Shown in pieces: positions 8,576 to 16,704 of a stretch of 64,000 nucleotides of DNA. Origin of the DNA: JANQPX01 sp039197065. GTDB taxonomy: Bacteria; Pseudomonadota; Alphaproteobacteria; Geminicoccales; Geminicoccaceae. The stretch is taken from NCBI GenBank assembly GCA_039197065.1, contig JBCCUL010000012.1:134555-198554 (forward strand), given 5' to 3'. The position numbers and the translations under genes are program-made. The notes under the pieces were generated by a model. The model saw only the letters and a list, made by a program, of their open reading frames with translations, was not told where the DNA came from and searched no databases. How positions within the stretch are numbered: position 1 is the first letter of the stretch; each line of letters starts with the position of its first letter.

Positions 8576-9447
8576 TCCGAACCCTCCCTTTGATCGAACG
8601 GCCTCATTACGGCAAAATGCTCGGTGATTTCCCGGCGCGTCGCTATCCAGACGCGATCATGTTTTCGCACATGCTCGATAAACCGTTCGAGGTAACCGAT
8701 ACGCCCAGGCCGTCCGGTGACGCGGAGATGCAGGCCGAGCGACATCATCTTTGGCGTTGTCTCACCTTCACGATAGAGCCAGTCGAACGTGTCGATGGCG
8801 TAGTGCAGCCAGTCGGCGGGTGTATAAGCAGGGGCCGTCCAAAGCTTCATGTCGTTGGTGTCGAGCGCGTAGGGCATCACCACGATCGGCTTGCCGTCGA
8901 CGGAGTCCCAAAACGGCAGATCGTCGCTGTAGTCGTCCATGTGGTAGCAAAAACCCTCTTCCACGAGCAGACGCCTGGTGTTCGGCGACAACAGGTAGCG
9001 CGACAGCCAGCCCGAGGGGCGGGCTCCCGTTGTTTTTTCAATGCTGTCGGCCGCGTCACGAATGAAAACCCGCTCCGTCTCCTCATCCATCTGGAACTGA
9101 TGCACCCAGCGATGACCGTGGCAGCAGACTTCATGGCCATCGTCGACGATGGTTTTTGCAAGATCGGGTGCGCGTTCCAGGCTGAGAGCGGCCGCAGTGA
9201 CCGTCGCTTTGATGTCATGCTTGCGCAGCAGGCCTAACACGCGCGGCGCGCCCGCCTTGATGCCGTATCGATAGTTGCTCTCATTACCGAAATTGCGGAT
9301 TGGTTTCTTCAAAACCAGACCAAGTTCGTCGACCGGCTCGGGTCCGCGATCGCCGTCCTCGACCGACATCTCGGCACCCTCTTCGACATTGACCACGATG
9401 GACAAGGCGAGGCGTGCATCACCAGGCCATGCGAGAGGCGGGGTCAT
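8572..9447 (-). CDS. PuuE/allantoinase-like polysaccharide deacetylase-family hydrolase
   Basis: NodB-fold hydrolase of the subgroup that includes metal-independent allantoinase PuuE and related C-N hydrolases. 291 residues. The N-terminal strand reads LSIVVNVEEGAE, the subgroup's N-x-E-E-G motif in place of the classic TFDDG; the second motif region is GHEVCCHGHRWVHQ. This points to a cyclic or linear amide or carbamoyl substrate rather than chitin. 4-bp overlaps on both sides (amidase upstream, acyl-CoA dehydrogenase downstream). Opening of an N-heterocycle or amide in the operon's pathway is inference. Confidence 0.85.
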   Translation of the reverse strand: MTPPLAWPGDARLALSIVVNVEEGAEMSVEDGDRGPEPVDELGLVLKKPIRNFGNESNYRYGIKAGAPRVLGLLRKHDIKATVTAAALSLERAPDLAKTIVDDGHEVCCHGHRWVHQFQMDEETERVFIRDAADSIEKTTGARPSGWLSRYLLSPNTRRLLVEEGFCYHMDDYSDDLPFWDSVDGKPIVVMPYALDTNDMKLWTAPAYTPADWLHYAIDTFDWLYREGETTPKMMSLGLHLRVTGRPGRIGYLERFIEHVRKHDRVWIATRREITEHFAVMRPFDQREGSE

Positions 9448-10787
9448 GACCAGTCTCCGCGCGGCAACGTCGGAAGCTCGAAGCCGATCATCTTCTCCAA
9501 GGTCGCTGCCGCAGCGATCACCATATCGTCGGTGCCTTGCGCGCCGATCACCTGCATGCCGATCGGCAGACCGCTCTGGTCGACGCCGATTGGTAGGCTG
9601 ACCGCCGGTGTACCTGCGATATTCGCGAGTGCTGTCAGATCGGCCTGGTTCGACGGCACCGGGGCGTCGAACGAAAACGCCGTCTGTGGTGCCGTCGGTA
9701 TGATCAGGAGATCGGTTTTCCGGAACATGGCGTCGAGTTCTTTCTCAACTTGATCGATGATCATCTCAGCTTTTGCGAGACGGTCGGCGTCCGCAGCGGC
9801 GCCATACTCAAGGAGCTGTTCGAAGCTCGTGGAGAAGGCATTCGGGTAGCGCTTTCGATCCTCTTGAAAATGGGCTGCCGCCTCAGCCTCGATCACGAGC
9901 AAGCCGTCTCGTCGGGTTATTCCGAGATCGCAGCCCGGTAAATCTCTGACAGCGATGTCCACGCCGTCCTGACTAAGTGTCGTCAGGATATCAACGAAGG
10001 TCGCTTGAACATCGACAGCCATATCGACGTCATCGACATTGGCGAGGCGCGCGATGCGCAATGTCCGAAGATCGACTTCGTTCCTTGTGGGGTTCAACCC
10101 CGCCATCGCCTCGCACCATGTACCGAGATCGGCGACCGACCGAGTGATCGGGCCAACCTGATCCAGGGACTTGCAAAGAGGTTCGATACCGTCGTTGCTG
10201 ATTTGCCGACGGCCCGGTTTGTAGCCGACGAGGCCGCAATAACATGCGGGCAGGCGGATCGAACCCATGGTGTCGGTGCCTAGAGCGATCGTGCAGAGGC
10301 CTCCCGCGACCGCCGCCGCCGAGCCACCGGAGGAACCGCCGGGTGTGTGACCTTGACGCCAGGGGTTGTGCGTCCTGCCAGTATGCAAGTTGTCGTTGGT
10401 GGCGCCTAAGGCGCCTTCATGCATGTTGGTGTGACCGAGGATGATCGCGCCGGCTTCTCGTAGCCGGCGGATGACGTCGGCATCATCACTCGCTGTCGTT
10501 TCGCTGCGCGGACCAAGGCCGCTTCGGGTGACGAGACCTTCGATATCGATGTTGTCTTTGGCGGTGATCGGAACGCCATCCAACGGTCCGAGGCGATCTT
10601 TGCGCGCATCGCTTTCATGGGCTGCGGCTCGAACCCTTGGGGTGTCGATCTCTCGAACGGCATTGATCAACGGATCGACGTTTTCGATGCGCGCAAGACA
10701 CGCGTCCACCAGTTCGACGGCCGAAACCTCCCGCCGCGTCAGGCGATGCGATAAGGTGACGAGGTCCAAGTCCATGCCGTCGCTCAC
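9444..10787 (-). CDS. Amidase-signature family amidase
   Basis: Ser-cisSer-Lys hydrolase of a carboxamide. 447 residues. Triad residues can be placed: Lys in PITAKDNIDIEG, cis-Ser in GGSSGGSAAAVAGGL and nucleophile Ser in LGTDTMGSIRLPACYCGLVGYKP. It overlaps the PaaK-like ligase gene upstream and the PuuE-like gene downstream by 4 bp each. Hydrolysis of an amide to give the acid that the neighbouring ligases activate would fit, but this is inference. GatA is less likely because no gatB or gatC is nearby. Confidence 0.92.
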   Translation of the reverse strand: MSDGMDLDLVTLSHRLTRREVSAVELVDACLARIENVDPLINAVREIDTPRVRAAAHESDARKDRLGPLDGVPITAKDNIDIEGLVTRSGLGPRSETTASDDADVIRRLREAGAIILGHTNMHEGALGATNDNLHTGRTHNPWRQGHTPGGSSGGSAAAVAGGLCTIALGTDTMGSIRLPACYCGLVGYKPGRRQISNDGIEPLCKSLDQVGPITRSVADLGTWCEAMAGLNPTRNEVDLRTLRIARLANVDDVDMAVDVQATFVDILTTLSQDGVDIAVRDLPGCDLGITRRDGLLVIEAEAAAHFQEDRKRYPNAFSTSFEQLLEYGAAADADRLAKAEMIIDQVEKELDAMFRKTDLLIIPTAPQTAFSFDAPVPSNQADLTALANIAGTPAVSLPIGVDQSGLPIGMQVIGAQGTDDMVIAAAATLEKMIGFELPTLPRGDWS

Positions 10788-12157
10788 AGCGACAGCAATC
10801 GGATTGGTTTTTGGCGGGCATCGATTTGCGTGAGGTGGGCGGTTTCGCCCTTGCCGACGGTTTCGACGCTGACGTCCACGCCGAGTTTTTCTCGGAGGAT
10901 GCTTGAAAGATCGTTTCGAACATCATCCTTGCCGAGCGCTTCCTGTCGAACTTCGATCATGACGATCATGTCATCTCGATGGCCTTCGCGCGATACGCGG
11001 CAGACATATTCGCCGAGGGTGTCGGGATGTTCGAAAAGATGAGCGCCGATCGACGTCGGATAGACGTTGACGCCGCGGAGCTTGACCATGTTGTCGCTGC
11101 GTCCCTGAAAGCCCTCGATACGCCGAAGGTTCAAGGCGCCGCATCCGACCATCTCGGTGGTCACGTCCTTGGTATCGAAGCGGACGATCGGATAGACGGT
11201 GGTCTTGAACAGGCAGGTCACGCAGATGTTGCCGGGGTGGCCGGCGGCGACGGGCTTCGCTGTTTCCGCATTCAGCAACTCGACGATATGTGCGTCTTCG
11301 AAGATGTGCAGACCGTCCTTGTCGGGACCTTCGGTGGCGACGATGCCAGTGTCGCCGACGCCGTACCAGTCGAACACCTCAGCACCGCCCCAAATGGAGG
11401 AGATCTCGTCGCGATCATCCTGGCCGATCTGTCCGGAGATCATGCGCACTTCGAGATCGGCAGGCTCGATGCCTTTCTCCTTAGCGACTTCAGCGAGACG
11501 TTTGATGTAGTCGACGAAGCCGAGCAGCACGGTGACGCCGAAGCGCTTGATCAGGTGCACTTGCTGTTTTGAAGGCGTTTCCAGGCCGGTGCCTGCTGGA
11601 AGAAACAGCGCCTTGGTGAAGTGCAGGACGGCTTCGCGGATGTAGTGACCGCCATTGACCATGCCGAAGCCATAGACCGAGTGCGCGATGTCATCGTCGG
11701 TGAGCCCTTGCAGACGATAGGCGCGCGCGAGGAGGAGGTTCTGGACTTCCCGATCCCAGGCGCCGAAGAACAGAGGTTGTGGTGCGCCGGTGGTGCCGCT
11801 TGTGGTGTGGAAGACGACGCTTGGGCGTTCTTTCTCGTTCAGGGACTCGATACCATGAAAATCGCCAAGTGGTGGCGCCGCGTCGACGCTCTCCATGAGG
11901 TCGGTCTTGGAAAATGGAGGAAGGCTTTCGATGTCGTCGAGGCCGTTGATGTCGCCTGGCTCGATACCGGCTGCCGACCAGCGCCTTCGATAAAAGGGTA
12001 CCTGCCAAGCCCGCTTCATCACCTCAGCGAAGCGGCTTTCCTGGACGTGCCTGAGTTCGTCTCGGGAGAGCTTGTTCGTCCAGTCGAGGAAGGGGCTGCC
12101 CATCGGATAGGCACGCATCATCTCGGCGAGTCGCGCTTCCTCGAAATAGCCGGTCAT
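10784..12157 (-). CDS. PaaK-like acyl/aryl-CoA ligase (divergent)
   Basis: ANL-superfamily adenylate-forming enzyme related to phenylacetate-CoA ligase. 457 residues. The AMP/ATP loop reads HTTSGTTGAPQPLFFG; further down VFDWYGVGDTGIVATEGPD corresponds to the A5 region, and the C-terminal domain includes FQGRSDNMVKLRGVNVYPTS. It differs clearly from the second ligase at 13550-14851, so the operon has two non-identical ligases. Coupled by 4-bp overlaps to the PrpD-family gene upstream and the amidase downstream. Substrate unknown. Confidence 0.88.
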   Translation of the reverse strand: MTGYFEEARLAEMMRAYPMGSPFLDWTNKLSRDELRHVQESRFAEVMKRAWQVPFYRRRWSAAGIEPGDINGLDDIESLPPFSKTDLMESVDAAPPLGDFHGIESLNEKERPSVVFHTTSGTTGAPQPLFFGAWDREVQNLLLARAYRLQGLTDDDIAHSVYGFGMVNGGHYIREAVLHFTKALFLPAGTGLETPSKQQVHLIKRFGVTVLLGFVDYIKRLAEVAKEKGIEPADLEVRMISGQIGQDDRDEISSIWGGAEVFDWYGVGDTGIVATEGPDKDGLHIFEDAHIVELLNAETAKPVAAGHPGNICVTCLFKTTVYPIVRFDTKDVTTEMVGCGALNLRRIEGFQGRSDNMVKLRGVNVYPTSIGAHLFEHPDTLGEYVCRVSREGHRDDMIVMIEVRQEALGKDDVRNDLSSILREKLGVDVSVETVGKGETAHLTQIDARQKPIRLLSL

Positions 12158-13527
12158 GATGCGGGCGCCACCATCAGGTCGACGAGTCGCGCGACGTTGG
12201 CGAGCGTCTCCAGATCGTCGATGGCGGTGATCAAGGTTTCCGCCTGGTCGTCGGGTAGTGGGCGGGCTGCGATCGACCAGTTGCGCCGGAATTTTTGCAG
12301 ATGCTCAGCCCGCGTCAGCGGCTTTTTCGGGTTGCCGTAGACGACGTCCATGGTGATGTCATGCGCTGTGCCGTTCTTCAGATGAACAGAGACCGTGACC
12401 GGTGTCAGCGCGTTCCGGTCGGAATTGTCGTCGATCTCGACGGTGATGTTTTTGCCAATTGTAAGCCGTCCATCATCGCGGAGATTTTCAGAACGAAAGC
12501 TCTCGATGGTGACCTCGCCGTCGATCAGTGCGGAGGCCAGCACATAGGGTGCTGACAGCCGTGCATAGTTGGCTTCCATGACGTCCTTAATCGGGCGGCC
12601 GACCAGCTGTGCGGTAAGCGGCGGGACGCGGCAGATGACGCGGTCGACATCGCTCGCGTCAAAGCCCTGTTCTCGCTTCAGCGTGAGCAGACCGTCGAGC
12701 ACGCCATGGGTCGCGCGGCCGGACGGGAAGGGCTTGTGGGCCATCTCCTCGATGCGCCAAAGCTTGCCGAGGGTATCGAGGCTTGGACGGAGATCGTAGT
12801 CGCCTTCGAAGAGAGGGAAAAATCCGAATTCGCCTTCGAGGACCGCAGCGGGGGCGGCGAGACCGCGTTCGGCCATGTCGGCGGCGACTACGGCGTTCCT
12901 CGCATTGAAGCCCATCTGCATGGCGAGCATGATGCCGCCGTCCACATGGGCCTGCATGGTGCCGGAGAGCTGGGCAAGCGCGATGCCGAAGGCGTTGATC
13001 AGGGTTTCGCGATCGAAGCTGCGGAGCTTGCCGAGGGCGGCGACCGCGCCGAACGCGCCGGCGGTCGCCGGGCGGAAGAAACGCAGGTTCGATCTCGAGG
13101 CAACGCCGATATGCGCAGCGACATCAACGCCGAGAACGGCAGCGGTGATCAAGGCTTTGCCGTCGACATCGCCGGTCCGTTCCGCCTCGGCCATGATCGC
13201 GGCGAGGGGGACGGTCATCGCGTGGACGACGGCTGCCTCATGCACGCAGTCGAACTCGGAATTGTGCATCTGATAGGCGTTGACCATGGCCACGGCTGAA
13301 GCGGGCAGGCGGTTGCCAAAGACCCAGACGCGCGCGTCGTCGCCCTGGCCCTGCACGCCGGCCGATGCGATCAGGCCGTCGAGCCAGGGCCCGGCACTGC
13401 CGGCGACACCGACGCCGAAGCCATCCAGGATGAAGGTTTTCGCTGCCTGGATCGCTCCTGGCGGCAGGGTGTCATAGCTGACGCCGACGACGTGGTCGGC
13501 AAAAGCGGCGATGCCGTCTGCGGTCAT
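12154..13527 (-). CDS. MmgE/PrpD family protein
   Basis: Belongs to the fold of 2-methylcitrate dehydratase and cis-aconitate decarboxylase. 457 residues from the ATG at 13527, which has GGGAGG upstream; a longer frame reaching 13677 has no such support. Typical family sequence: YDTLPPGAIQAAKTFILDGFGVGVAGS near the N-terminus and HKPFPSGRATHGVLDGLL in the middle. No prpB or prpC is nearby, so methylcitrate metabolism is unlikely; a dehydratase or decarboxylase step on a pathway acid is more plausible. Ends with a 4-bp overlap with the next ligase gene. Confidence 0.88.
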   Translation of the reverse strand: MTADGIAAFADHVVGVSYDTLPPGAIQAAKTFILDGFGVGVAGSAGPWLDGLIASAGVQGQGDDARVWVFGNRLPASAVAMVNAYQMHNSEFDCVHEAAVVHAMTVPLAAIMAEAERTGDVDGKALITAAVLGVDVAAHIGVASRSNLRFFRPATAGAFGAVAALGKLRSFDRETLINAFGIALAQLSGTMQAHVDGGIMLAMQMGFNARNAVVAADMAERGLAAPAAVLEGEFGFFPLFEGDYDLRPSLDTLGKLWRIEEMAHKPFPSGRATHGVLDGLLTLKREQGFDASDVDRVICRVPPLTAQLVGRPIKDVMEANYARLSAPYVLASALIDGEVTIESFRSENLRDDGRLTIGKNITVEIDDNSDRNALTPVTVSVHLKNGTAHDITMDVVYGNPKKPLTRAEHLQKFRRNWSIAARPLPDDQAETLITAIDDLETLANVARLVDLMVAPAS

Positions 13528-13549
13528 GGTCCTTCGCCTCCCAAAGCGA

Positions 13550-14851
13550 TCATCTGAGATCGCGAATGCGCTTCGCCTTGCCGCCGGAACGCTCGACCTC
13601 GCCGGGTGCTGCCACGGTGACAGCGCTGGAAATGCCGACACTCGACTTGATGTGATGGGCGAGGTCGTCCGCGGCACTCTCTCGTACCCTTACGTCGGCG
13701 GCGTCAGCGCGTGCCTCGACAATCACCTCCAGACTGTCGAGCCGGCCGTCCTTGCTGATTTCGAGCAGGTAGTGGGGCGAGAGCCTGTCGTCTTCGAGGA
13801 TCAGTTCCTCGATCTGCGTGGGAAAGAGATTGATGCCGCGGATGATCAGCATATCGTCCGAACGGCCCGTAATCTTTTCCATGCGGCGCATAGTGCGTGC
13901 GGTGCCGGGAAGAAGGCGGGTCAGATCGCGGGTGCGGTAGCGGATGACCGGAAAGGCTTCCTTGGTGAGTGACGTGAACACCAGCTCGCCGCGCTCGCCG
14001 TCCGGCAGGACCTCGCCGCTCACCGGATCGATGATTTCCGGATAGAAGTGATCTTCCCAGATATGCAGCCCGTCCTTGGTCTCGACGCATTCGTTGGAAA
14101 CGCCGGGGCCCATCACTTCGGAGAGGCCGTAGATGTCGACCGCCTCCATGTCGAAGCGCGCCTCGATTTCCCGCCGCATCGACTCGGTCCAGGGTTCCGC
14201 GCCGAAGATTCCGACGTTCAATGAGCACTGCCTGGGATCGACGCCCTGCGCCTGGAAGGCATCGGCGATCGCCAGCATGTAGGAGGGCGTGACCATGATG
14301 ATATCGGGCTTGAAGTCGCCGATCAGCTGCACCTGGCGCTCGGTCATGCCGCCGGACATCGGCACCACGGTGCAGCCAAGTTTTTCCGCACCGTAGTGGG
14401 CGCCGAGGCCGCCGGTGAACAGACCGTAGCCGTAGACCACATGGACGAGATCACCGGCGCGACCGCCGGAGGCGCGAATCGAGCGGGCGCAGACGTCCGC
14501 CCAGACATCGATGTCAGCTTGTGTATAGCCGACCACGGTGGGCTTGCCGGTGGTGCCGGAGGAGGCGTGGATGCGCGCAACCTCCTGCCGCGGCACGGCG
14601 AACATGCCGAAAGGATAATTCTGCCGGAGGTCGTCCTTGACGGTGAAGGGAAACTTGCCGAGGTCCTGGAGCGTCGTCAGATCGTCCGGGTGGACGCCTG
14701 CGGCATCGAAATTGATCTTGTAGTGCGGAACATTGTCATAAGCATGCTTCAGGCTCCAGCGCAGGCGGGAGAGCTGCAGGGCTTCGATCTCGTCGCGAGA
14801 CGCGATCTCGATCGGGTCGAGCTCATGTTTTTCCGGTGGACGTGCGGGCAT
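13550..14851 (-). CDS. paaK: Phenylacetate-CoA ligase family protein (PaaK-type)
   Basis: Activates an aryl acid to its CoA thioester with ATP. 433 residues. The phosphate loop is IHASSGTTGKPTVVGYT, followed by VDIYGLSEVMGPGVSNEC (A5) and ITGRSDDMLIIRGINLFPTQIEE at the start of the C-terminal lid; these match true PaaK closely. No other paa genes (paaABCDE, paaG, paaZ) are present, so phenylacetate itself may not be the substrate. First gene of the seven-gene operon; the ATG at 14851 is preferred because the upstream 31-residue extension overlaps the divergent gene and is not conserved in character. Confidence 0.9.
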   Translation of the reverse strand: MPARPPEKHELDPIEIASRDEIEALQLSRLRWSLKHAYDNVPHYKINFDAAGVHPDDLTTLQDLGKFPFTVKDDLRQNYPFGMFAVPRQEVARIHASSGTTGKPTVVGYTQADIDVWADVCARSIRASGGRAGDLVHVVYGYGLFTGGLGAHYGAEKLGCTVVPMSGGMTERQVQLIGDFKPDIIMVTPSYMLAIADAFQAQGVDPRQCSLNVGIFGAEPWTESMRREIEARFDMEAVDIYGLSEVMGPGVSNECVETKDGLHIWEDHFYPEIIDPVSGEVLPDGERGELVFTSLTKEAFPVIRYRTRDLTRLLPGTARTMRRMEKITGRSDDMLIIRGINLFPTQIEELILEDDRLSPHYLLEISKDGRLDSLEVIVEARADAADVRVRESAADDLAHHIKSSVGISSAVTVAAPGEVERSGGKAKRIRDLR

Positions 14852-14935
14852 TGCTGGCCTCGAGACTTCATTTCGGTTCTTTAGAGTTCTAACGTGATCG
14901 ACGAGGGTCCGTCGAGACGAGCGATCGGGAGGTCG
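14852..14935. promoter_or_regulatory. Short divergent promoter region with palindrome
   Basis: Only 84 bp separate the start of the paaK-led operon (minus) from the small exported protein gene (plus). In it lies TTAGAGTTCTAA (14881-14892), with 5-bp arms, a candidate operator for either direction. No convincing sigma-70 hexamers were found. Confidence 0.35.
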
Positions 14936-15289
14936 ATGCCACAACGTTCTTCGTTAAAGCGCATGGAGGGACGCCCGAAGATAGTGGCGGCCCTGTTCTG
15001 TTTCTTGCTGATGACTCTGGCGCTCCAAGGTATGACGGCGAAGGCTGAGGATAGCGTGAACGATGAAGCTCTGCTGAAGAATGCGCTGAACAATCTGGAG
15101 AGCCAGTCGATCCAGCGTCGGGGCGGTAAAACCAGGTCGATCGATCTGCTGAACCGTGGAGACGACAGGGTTGCGGGACAAAGGCTGAACATGCTGAAGA
15201 CGAAGGATCCGAGAGGCTCCAGCCTGCGTCTGCTGGAACGTCAGCTCGATCGCAGCCGACGTCCGGTCGGATCATTCGGGCGTCGATAG
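14936..15289 (+). CDS. Small exported basic protein of unknown function
   Basis: Not recognised. 117 residues with a clear signal peptide (basic n-region SLKRMEGRPK, hydrophobic core IVAALFCFLLMTLALQG, then TAKAED). The mature part is highly charged and Arg-rich with NNLESQSIQRRGGKTRSIDLL and ends RRPVGSFGRR, probably helical and disordered. GGGAGG just upstream of 14936 supports this start, though spacing is short; ATG 14963 is the alternative. Thirty bases upstream of the amidohydrolase gene on the same strand. Confidence 0.6.
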   Translation: MPQRSSLKRMEGRPKIVAALFCFLLMTLALQGMTAKAEDSVNDEALLKNALNNLESQSIQRRGGKTRSIDLLNRGDDRVAGQRLNMLKTKDPRGSSLRLLERQLDRSRRPVGSFGRR

Positions 15290-15319
15290 GGCGGCCATAA
15301 GCAAATCAGGGAGACGGCA

Positions 15320-16183
15320 TTGACGATCGAGATCATCGATACCCACCAGCATCTGATCGAGGCCGGGCGGCTGGATTATCTATGGCCGGCGAAGATCGAC
15401 GCCCTGAAAGGACAGAGCTTTACCTATGCCGACTACCTGAAGGCGAGCGCAGGCGCCGGCATCGGTCGCTCCATCTTCATGGAAGCGGACTGCGAGGATT
15501 GGAAGGCCGAGACCGAGATGGTTCTGGAGATGGTCGCCGATCCCTCGACGATGATCGAAGGCGTGATCGCGAATGCGCGGCCGGAGCATGAGGAGGGGTT
15601 CGATGCATGGCTCGAGCACGTCACCGGCACCAAGGTTGTCGGCCTTCGGCGCATTCTCCACGAGACCACTGATGATGTTTCGCAGAGCGAGATCTTTCGC
15701 GTCAACCTTCGAAAGCTCGCGGATCGCAATCTGACCTTCGATATCAATTTTCTTGCGCGGCAGCTGCCGATCGGCGCCGAGCTGGTGAACGCCGTTCCCG
15801 ACGTTCAGTTCATTCTCGATCATTGCGGCGTGCCTGACATCACTGATGGCGACGACAGCGGTTGGCGTCAGGGGATCAAAACGCTGGCGGGATTTTCCAA
15901 CGTCGCCTGCAAGATCTCAGGCATCACCGCCTATTGCGCGCCTGGGACGGCGTCACTCCAAACTCTGAAACCTTACATCGAGCATTGCATCGAATGCTTC
16001 GGCTGGGACCGTGTCGTCTGGGGAACTGACTGGCCCGTCTGCAACATCAATTCGAGCATCAGCGAGTGGACAGCGATTTCGAAGGCAGCCGTCGCTCATG
16101 AAGATCCATCAAATCAGCAGAAGCTCTTTCGGACAAATGCCATAAGGCTCTATGGACTTCAGGACAGCGCCCAAAGCGGATGA
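15320..16183 (+). CDS. Amidohydrolase family protein (COG3618, lactonase-like TIM barrel)
   Basis: Metal-dependent TIM-barrel hydrolase of the group with L-fuconolactonase, L-rhamnonolactonase and 2-pyrone-4,6-dicarboxylate lactonase. 287 residues. Metal-site candidates: IIDTHQHL (strand 1), FILDHCGVPD (His) and the C-terminal VVWGTDWPVCN (Asp). The TTG start at 15320 follows AGGGAG at good spacing and directly gives the conserved MTIEIIDTHQHL. It is divergent from, not part of, the paaK-led operon; lactone or ring-opening in the same pathway is a guess. Confidence 0.88.
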   Translation: MTIEIIDTHQHLIEAGRLDYLWPAKIDALKGQSFTYADYLKASAGAGIGRSIFMEADCEDWKAETEMVLEMVADPSTMIEGVIANARPEHEEGFDAWLEHVTGTKVVGLRRILHETTDDVSQSEIFRVNLRKLADRNLTFDINFLARQLPIGAELVNAVPDVQFILDHCGVPDITDGDDSGWRQGIKTLAGFSNVACKISGITAYCAPGTASLQTLKPYIEHCIECFGWDRVVWGTDWPVCNINSSISEWTAISKAAVAHEDPSNQQKLFRTNAIRLYGLQDSAQSG

Positions 16184-16261
16184 TCCAGAAGAAAGCTCCG
16201 GCTTGACGCGAAGAGGGCGTTTAGCCGAAGCCCTCAAGCCGTCAGACGCCTGGCAGCTGCC

Positions 16262-16354
16262 TTAGTGGGCCGCACTCAGCGTGAGGAACGCCACCAAAGC
16301 TGCGAAGATGATCATCAGCACGAAGGTGCCGGTAAAAACCTGAAACGGCGTCAT
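16262..16354 (-). CDS. Possible 30-residue single-pass membrane microprotein
   Basis: An ATG-started frame of 30 codons on the minus strand encodes MTPFQVFTGTFVLMII followed by FAALVAFLTLSAAH: one hydrophobic helix of about 20 residues with almost no charge. Upstream GGGG is a weak ribosome-binding site. The composition is far from what a random frame of GC-rich DNA gives. It lies in a 521-bp gap between two plus-strand genes. It could be a small subunit or regulator of a membrane complex, but no family is recognised. Confidence 0.35.
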   Translation of the reverse strand: MTPFQVFTGTFVLMIIFAALVAFLTLSAAH

Positions 16355-16609
16355 ATTCAGAGAACCCCACGCTTCTACCGATATGTGTCCGCGTCGATCG
16401 GTAGAGTTCCAAAGGGTCGGAGGCGACGAGCATTGGGTCGCGTACCGACAATCATGTCTCTTGTTTACAAAACCTTAGACGGTTGGGGCAAGTCTGAACT
16501 CATCCGCCGCGTCCGGATGGCCGTCCAGCTACACTTGAAGCTGGCAGTTGGATGGAAGGTCAGAGCACGGAGCTGGCTTGATCTGCCAGAATGCAATCGT
16601 CATTGCACG

Positions 16610-16639
16610 TTGTCGATCGGGCACGAAAGCGTCTATATC
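16610..16639 (+). promoter_or_regulatory. Candidate sigma-70 promoter for serS
   Basis: TTGTCG (16610-16615), 18-bp spacer, TATATC (16634-16639), ending 65 bp before the serS GTG. The hexamers are imperfect. Confidence 0.3.
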
Positions 16640-16704
16640 AAGCGCGAGACGATGCTCCGCTAACGGGCGGGGATCTATTTTCAACCCTCATTCAAGTGAC
16701 TGCC

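Larger units (their letters stand above)
16184..16704. other. Long intergenic region before serS
   Basis: 521 bp containing only a possible 30-residue membrane microprotein gene on the minus strand (16262-16354), an inverted repeat CCAGCT-N8-AGCTGG near 16527-16546 and a candidate serS promoter. I see no tRNA, riboswitch or T-box-like fold. Confidence 0.5.

Noticed and set aside
13528..13677. N-terminal extension of the MmgE/PrpD gene
   Set aside because: Ser/Arg/Pro-rich and without family likeness; a good ribosome-binding site precedes the internal ATG at 13527.
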